Shown piece after piece: positions 59,130 to 64,000 of a stretch of 64,000 bases of DNA. This stretch comes from Tragulus kanchil (lineage: Eukaryota; Chordata; Mammalia; Artiodactyla; Tragulidae): the NCBI GenBank assembly GCA_022376925.1, contig JAIOJX010000005.1, forward strand, positions 91,423,001 to 91,487,000. Direction: 5' to 3'. The notes beneath the pieces are model-generated. The model had not been told where the DNA came from, did no database searches, and saw nothing but the letters and a program-made list of their open reading frames with translations. The first letter of the stretch is position 1; every line of letters begins with the position of its first letter. The translations under genes and the position numbers were made by a program.

Positions 59130-59316
59130 CTGATTTTACGGATTCACCTGATTAGATTGGGTCCACTCAGATAGCCCACTGTAATCTCTCCTTCTCAAGT
59201 TCCTTAGTCACTTCTGCAGAATCCCTTTTGTCATGTAAGGTAACAAGAGGTGGAGAATGAGAAATAGGCATGCAGACCTCTTGGTGGGCGGCTTAATTCT
59301 GCCTACTGCATAGGTG
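59130..59316 (-). mobile_element. ancient LTR-like repeat, right part
   Basis: 'gattagattgggtccactc', 'cttttgtcatgtaaggtaac' and the terminal 'taattctgcctactgca' are the expected continuation of the repeat at 58322-58640. Confidence 0.5.
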
Positions 59317-59371
59317 TATTTTTCCAGGAAAGATCTCTAAAGTATTTATGAGAATCTCATATGCTACCCAT

Positions 59372-59918
59372 TATAAGAAAAGTGTAAAAAAGAAACAGAG
59401 AAATGGGGATTCCAGGCAAGATCAGGTTTATTCATATTGGGCTTAGGTAGGAGCCATCACGAGGTTATTTGGCTACACAGGCAAGACCAGGAGAGAGAGA
59501 CAAAGCAGAGGGAGAACGAGGGGAATAAGAGAGAGAACCAGGTCCAAAGGAGAGAGGGGGGCCATGAGGGCAGAGAGCATGGAGGGCCGAGAGAGAGAGA
59601 GGGCCAGTTGGGCCCAGAGGCCCAGAGGCCAGAAGGGATGTGGTAGCTGAGAGTGGGGGTTAAGTATCTGAGTGTGGCCAGGGGAGCAGACAGGGAAAGG
59701 GCTGGTGCTGACTTGAGTCTGCAGGTGGGAAAGCTTTGTGTCCGCAGAGGTCCTGGCCAGAAGAGACTCAGGGGAGAGCCTTGGGGCTGCAGGTTGACTC
59801 CACTCTTTGCAGATTTCCGTGATGGCTCCTACCAAGCCCAGTATGAATAAACCTGATCCTAAACCTGATCCTGCCTGGAATCCCCATTTCTCTGTCTCTT
59901 TCTTACACTTTTCTTATA
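59372..59918. mobile_element. GA-rich element with about 90-100-bp terminal inverted repeats, copy A
   Basis: Left arm 59372-59461 and right arm 59818-59918 are inverted repeats with only scattered mismatches. The right arm has 12 extra bases from a local repeat ('aaacctgatcct' twice). Each arm carries an AATAAA on the outward-pointing strand. The 356-base centre is strongly purine-rich, with GA tracts. No transposase is present. Family not recognised; could be a foldback or MITE-like element, or two LTR ends head to head. Confidence 0.7.
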
Positions 59919-60196
59919 CCCATGACCCCTAAAAAAGTTTAGACTCACTGTCATAACCTCTTTCTGCCTCCAGGTTTTTCTTCTGAATTCCCTCAACAGA
60001 AACAGCCTCAGATATTGACTTAGCTCACTGCCCTCTTTTTTTACATCCTTTCTCCTAGTTAGTATCTCCCCATATTTCTATTATATTCATTGGCAGTACT
60101 GTGTCCCACATCAGAGATCTCAAATTTGGTGCCCTGTAAATGTATCTAATGTGGCGATATGTTCAGCTTGTAGACTATTTTTAAAATACTGTTTTT

Positions 60197-60380
60197 GTTG
60201 CATGGTTGCTAAGTCCTGTCTGACTCTTTGAGACCCCATGGGCTGCAGCACACCAGGCTTCCCTGTCCTTCCCCATCTCCCGGCGTTCGTTCCAACTCAT
60301 GTCCATTGAGTCAGGTGATGATGTCCAACCATCTTATCCTCTGTCGCCCCCTTGTCCTCCTGCCCTCAGTCTTTCACAGC
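60197..60380 (-). mobile_element. BovB LINE 3' end, antisense, cut by breakpoint (copy A)
   Basis: 'gctaagtcctgtctgactc', 'agaccccatgggctgcagc' and 'gagtcaggtgatgatgtcc' are the reversed BovB tail. The element stops at the end of duplication 17 copy A. Confidence 0.88.
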
Positions 60381-60498
60381 TTTTTATGAGACTCCCATGG
60401 TGCTAGCACAGTCCTTCCTTCCATTCTGCCTACTGCATAGGTGTATTTTTCCAGGAAAGATCTCTAAAGTATTTATGAGAATCTCATATGCTACCCAT

Positions 60499-61045
60499 TA
60501 TAAGAAAAGTGTAAAAAAGAAACAGAGAAATGGGGATTCCAGGCAAGATCAGGTTTATTCATATTGGGCTTAGGTAGGAGCCATCACGAGGTTATTTGGC
60601 TACACAGGCAAGACCAGGAGAGAGAGACAAAGCAGAGGGAGAACGAGGGGAATAAGAGAGAGAACCAGGTCCAAAGGAGAGAGGGGGGCCATGAGGGCAG
60701 AGAGCATGGAGGGCCGAGAGAGAGAGAGGGCCAGTTGGGCCCAGAGGCCCAGAGGCCAGAAGGGATGTGGTAGCTGAGAGTGGGGGTTAAGTATCTGAGT
60801 GTGGCCAGGGGAGCAGACAGGGAAAGGGCTGGTGCTGACTTGAGTCTGCAGGTGGGAAAGCTTTGTGTCCGCAGAGGTCCTGGCCAGAAGAGACTCAGGG
60901 GAGAGCCTTGGGGCTGCAGGTTGACTCCACTCTTTGCAGATTTCCGTGATGGCTCCTACCAAGCCCAGTATGAATAAACCTGATCCTAAACCTGATCCTG
61001 CCTGGAATCCCCATTTCTCTGTCTCTTTCTTACACTTTTCTTATA
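60499..61045. mobile_element. GA-rich inverted-repeat element, copy B
   Basis: Duplicate of 59372-59918 at an offset of 1127. Arms 60499-60588 and 60945-61045. Confidence 0.7.
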
Positions 61046-61323
61046 CCCATGACCCCTAAAAAAGTTTAGACTCACTGTCATAACCTCTTTCTGCCTCCAG
61101 GTTTTTCTTCTGAATTCCCTCAACAGAAACAGCCTCAGATATTGACTTAGCTCACTGCCCTCTTTTTTTACATCCTTTCTCCTAGTTAGTATCTCCCCAT
61201 ATTTCTATTATATTCATTGGCAGTACTGTGTCCCACATCAGAGATCTCAAATTTGGTGCCCTGTAAATGTATCTAATGTGGCGATATGTTCAGCTTGTAG
61301 ACTATTTTTAAAATACTGTTTTT

Positions 61324-61695
61324 GTTGCATGGTTGCTAAGTCCTGTCTGACTCTTTGAGACCCCATGGGCTGCAGCACACCAGGCTTCCCTGTCCTTCCC
61401 CATCTCCCGGCGTTCGTTCCAACTCATGTCCATTGAGTCAGGTGATGATGTCCAACCATCTTATCCTCTGTCGCCCCCTTGTCCTCCTGCCCTCAGTCTT
61501 TCACAGCATAAGGTTCTTTCCAATGAGCTAGCTCTTCACATCAGGTGGCCATAGTATTGGAGCTTCAGCTTCAGCATCAGTCCTTCCAATGAATATTCAG
61601 GGCTGATTTCCTTTAGGATTGTTTGATTTGATCTCCTTGCCATCCAAGGGACTCTCCAGCACCACAGGTTGAAATTCACCATTCTTTGGAATTCA
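61324..61695 (-). mobile_element. BovB LINE 3' end, antisense, fuller copy
   Basis: It continues beyond the duplication: 'ggttctttccaatgagctagc'-like region, 'ttcagcatcagtccttcc', 'atgaatattcagggctg' and 'ctctccagcaccacaggttg'. About 370 bases, 5'-truncated, non-coding. Confidence 0.9.
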
Positions 61696-63186
61696 TTGTT
61701 TAAATATCAGAGGTTTTATGGATTTATGACATTCTTTTGAAAGATCTGAAAATGAGATTACCCAAGGTGCACATTGCTGCAAGGCTACAGTTAGCTGGAG
61801 CAGAGGAGTAGCTCTCCATTTTTCCGTAATTCCCACCCAGATCTCTATGTATGTCCTTTGCCTGGCTCTTATAGGCATTTGATTTTAAATGCCTACTTCA
61901 ATCCTTTCCTTCCCAGCAACTGCTCATCCTTCCCAGCAACAGCTCCTAGCTGCCTGGAGCTAAGTCCTAATAAGGTGATGGCTGATAAATAGCTTAATGC
62001 TTCCTTCTCCAAGAGGATGTGGTTACATTTTAACTTAGATTTTCAGTGCATTTGAGTGGTGGGATTGCATGTTACCTTACCCTGGCATGTTCCTCTGGAC
62101 CTGGAGCTTTTCAAAATTCGCACAGTGACAGGAGTGCATTTAGTCAGAGCAACAGTGAAGCCTAAGTAATCATTTAATACAACCCTCTCATTTCCTAGTT
62201 TGACACCCAACGAGGCTGTCCTTTGCTTAAGCCCTCACTTCCTTTGCAGTAGAACCAAGATAGGCGCCATCATCTGTTTAGGGCTTTCAGTGGATGAATA
62301 TGCATCAGTTTGATTGATTTTTATAGCTAATGCCAGTGCCAGTTCTATAAATGCTCAAATATGACAAAGGGGAATTTATGGTTGTAGGAGAATACTAATG
62401 AAGTTGGGGATTTCTTACCCAGCTAAGTAAATTTACTTTTGAGAGTGATTAACTCACTTGCGTTTAAAATATTGTATTAAAATTTATGACAGCATTAAGC
62501 CTTTTAATGTCATTAAAGACCTTGCCTGTATAAACAGGAGCTAGTCTATAGCAATGTGTTACTACTAATTAAGTTGCTGGTTACATTTGTGAATTGGAGT
62601 TCATTAGCCTCTTCATTTGGAATTCCCCAGTTAAAGGGGGTTGAAGATTGGGGTATTAGCAAGAATAATGGCCTTTGATGGCTTTGACTATTTTTGTAAC
62701 ATTCCAGATAAAAGAAGAAGCTTTGTTGCTTTATGGAAGGAGGAGGTTTTGTTGGCAGCAACTTTTCCTTGGGGGATAAATCCTTTCATCTTTTGTTTTT
62801 GAGATAGACAACTTGTGTATGTTTTAATAGCTACTTGTTTCTTGTTCAAATTTTTTTTTGTAGAAGTAGGCAGAGTCTAAATGGGCTCTGCTAAAAGGAG
62901 AAAGAATGAGTAAGGGAATGAGCACCCAGAGATTTTTAATTGTAAAGACAGTAAATCTGCCTCTTGGACTGTAACAGAGCAGGAGTCCTGCGTGTGGTCA
63001 GTGTGTTCTTGTTAGTGGACTTTTAGGATTTCTTTTTCTTTTTTTTTAAAGGGTCATGATAGAAATTTTGAAAAACATCAGCTTGTCTTGAAAGTATTTT
63101 GAGAATTTGGTGTGGAGTTGGTTAATGAGTGGATTCCAAAAGTAGCTTTCTTTTCTTATACTACTTAGGGTGGCCATTGTGTAGGC
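61696..63186. other. unassigned, mostly repeat-free sequence
   Basis: No gene or transposon recognised. A short local repeat 'ccttcccagcaac' occurs twice at 61908-61942. The stretch 62270-62560 is AT-rich and not low-complexity, and may be conserved non-coding DNA. Confidence 0.45.
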
Positions 63187-63597
63187 AATGCTATCTAACC
63201 TTCTTATCCTCTGCTGCCCTCTTCTTTTGCTTTCAATCTTTCCCAGCAATAGGGCCTTTTCCAGTGAGTCACCTCTTGACTTCAGGAGGCCAAAGTATGG
63301 AGGTTCAGCTTCAGCAACAGTCCTTCCAGTGAATATTCAGGGTTGATTTCCTTTAGAAATGACTGCTTTGTTCTCCTTGCTGTCCAAAGGACTCTCAAGA
63401 GTCCTCTCCAGCACCACAATTAAAGAGCATCAGTTCTTCAGCACTCAGTGTTCTTTATGGTTCAACTCTCACATCTGTAGATGACTACTGGAAAAACCAT
63501 ACCTTTAACTATACCGATCTGTGTTGGCAAAGTGACGTCTCTGCTTTTCAATATGCTGTCTTGGTTTCTCATAGTTTTCCTTCCATAGTTTGAGGTC
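63187..63597 (-). mobile_element. BovB LINE 3' region, antisense
   Basis: 'aggttcagcttcagcaacag', 'ccagtgaatattcagggttg', 'gcaccacaattaaagagc', 'catctgtagatgactactgg' and 'tctctgcttttcaatatgc' are typical reversed BovB 3' sequence. It is in the same orientation as the BovB at 61324-61695 but lacks the extreme 3' end. Confidence 0.9.
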
Positions 63598-63803
63598 AGC
63601 AGATGTAAACTATTATATATAAGGATGGATGAATAACAAAGTTCTACTATATAGCACAGTAAACTGTATTCAGTATGCTATGATATAATGGAAAAGAATA
63701 TGAAAAAGATCACATATATATGTACAGTTTGATTACTTTGCTGCATAGAAGAAATTAATACAACATTGTAAGTCAACTGTACTTCAACAAAATAAACATA
63801 AAA
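63598..63803 (+). mobile_element. L1 3' UTR fragment
   Basis: 'tatataaggatggatgaataa', 'ttctactatatagcacag', 'tgatataatggaaaagaat', 'tgattactttgctgcatag' and 'cttcaacaaaataaac' with an A-rich tail form an L1 3' end. It abuts the BovB. Confidence 0.87.
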
Positions 63804-64000
63804 AAGAAGAAATGCAGTCTTATCTCTTGACTGTCGGGTGGCCTTGGTCACGTCCCAAAAATCTCTAAGCACTCTCCCCTTAACACAAGTTTAGGTTAGA
63901 TGATTTCTAAAGCCCCTTCTGACTCAAGTCTGAAAATGCTCAACATCCTAAATGTTTAAAGGATTAGATGTGGAAAGACTTTAGGTTAATGATACAAGCT
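63804..64000. other. unassigned window end, possible MIR-like tail
   Basis: 'ttagatgatttctaaagcccc' and 'cttctgactcaagtctgaaa' weakly resemble the end of a MIR-type SINE. Not enough to call it. Confidence 0.3.

Larger units (their letters stand above)
59296..61507 (+). repeat. direct tandem duplication 17, two copies of 1085 bp
   Basis: Copy A is 59296-60380 and copy B is 60423-61507, with a 42-base spacer (60381-60422). The offset stays at 1127 and the copies appear identical, including a GA-rich region and an inverted-repeat element. Copy A ends inside a BovB tail that continues only after copy B. Confidence 0.95.

Noticed and set aside
59473..59835. 120-codon open frame on the minus strand, perfectly repeated at 60600-60962
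   Set aside because: It lies in the GA-rich centre of an inverted-repeat element. Purine-rich DNA read in reverse gives few stops. The exact repeat comes from duplication 17, not from selection on a protein.

Overview
The window looks like nuclear DNA from a bovid ruminant. It carries BovB (RTE-type LINE) fragments, Bov-tA SINEs, many tRNA-Glu-derived CHR SINEs of the cetartiodactyl type, ruminant-type L1 3' ends, and an LTR resembling bovine endogenous retroviruses, on a background of old mammalian repeats (MIR, L2, MaLR, hAT and Tigger relics). I find no host protein-coding gene. The open frames are short and most lie in transposons or low-complexity DNA. The only plausible host coding signal is one candidate 119-bp exon at 53872-53990, with a good acceptor and donor. 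The window is best read as intergenic or deep intronic.

The dominant structure is a series of 17 head-to-tail direct duplications. Each has a unit of about 1.03-1.20 kb, always two copies, and nearly identical copies. They lie at 2078-4358, 4299-6477, 10552-12848, 14163-16296, 16236-18299, 18070-20219, 19887-22085, 25216-27465, 30521-32636, 32592-34832, 37551-39823, 39933-42085, 44884-47272, 48432-50657, 50642-52816, 55839-58039 and 59296-61507. Summing the offsets, about 18.9 kb of the 64 kb is a second copy, so the non-redundant sequence is about 45 kb. Several duplications overlap end to end, so short pieces occur three times. Copy ends are often scrambled or indel-rich. Breakpoints ignore repeat boundaries and fall inside SINEs, L1s and LTRs. 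My reading is that these are unmerged overlaps between neighbouring contigs (or two haplotypes), not biological tandem duplications. That is inference and can be tested with long reads.

Layout: 1-2.1 kb unassigned sequence with a MIR; 2.1-6.5 kb two chained duplications carrying TA microsatellites and CHR SINEs; 6.5-10 kb a degraded L1 with nested SINEs plus a second L1 3' end; 10.5-13 kb a duplication and a BovB tail; 14.2-22.1 kb a chain of four duplications over AT-rich DNA with a palindromic element; 22.3-24.6 kb an old LTR-like repeat, a GC-rich stretch and antisense L1; 25.2-27.5 kb a duplication with MIR; 28-30.5 kb mostly unassigned; 30.5-34.8 kb two chained duplications with a TG repeat and an MLT1A-like LTR; 35.5-37 kb an L2 split by a SINE; 37.5-42.8 kb two duplications, the second inside an antisense L1; 43.2-44.9 kb a hAT relic and a young truncated L1 with a 15-bp target duplication; 44.9-52.8 kb three duplications with antisense L1, Bov-tA and MIR; 52.9-55.9 kb nested SINEs, the candidate exon and an L1 tail; 55.8-61.5 kb two duplications, an old repeat split by an ERV-type LTR, and a GA-rich element with long inverted repeats; 61.5-64 kb BovB, unassigned AT-rich DNA and an L1 3' end.

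No RNA genes, CRISPR arrays, promoters or CpG islands could be supported. Family names for transposons come from recognising consensus features by eye, so subfamily labels and exact ends are approximate.
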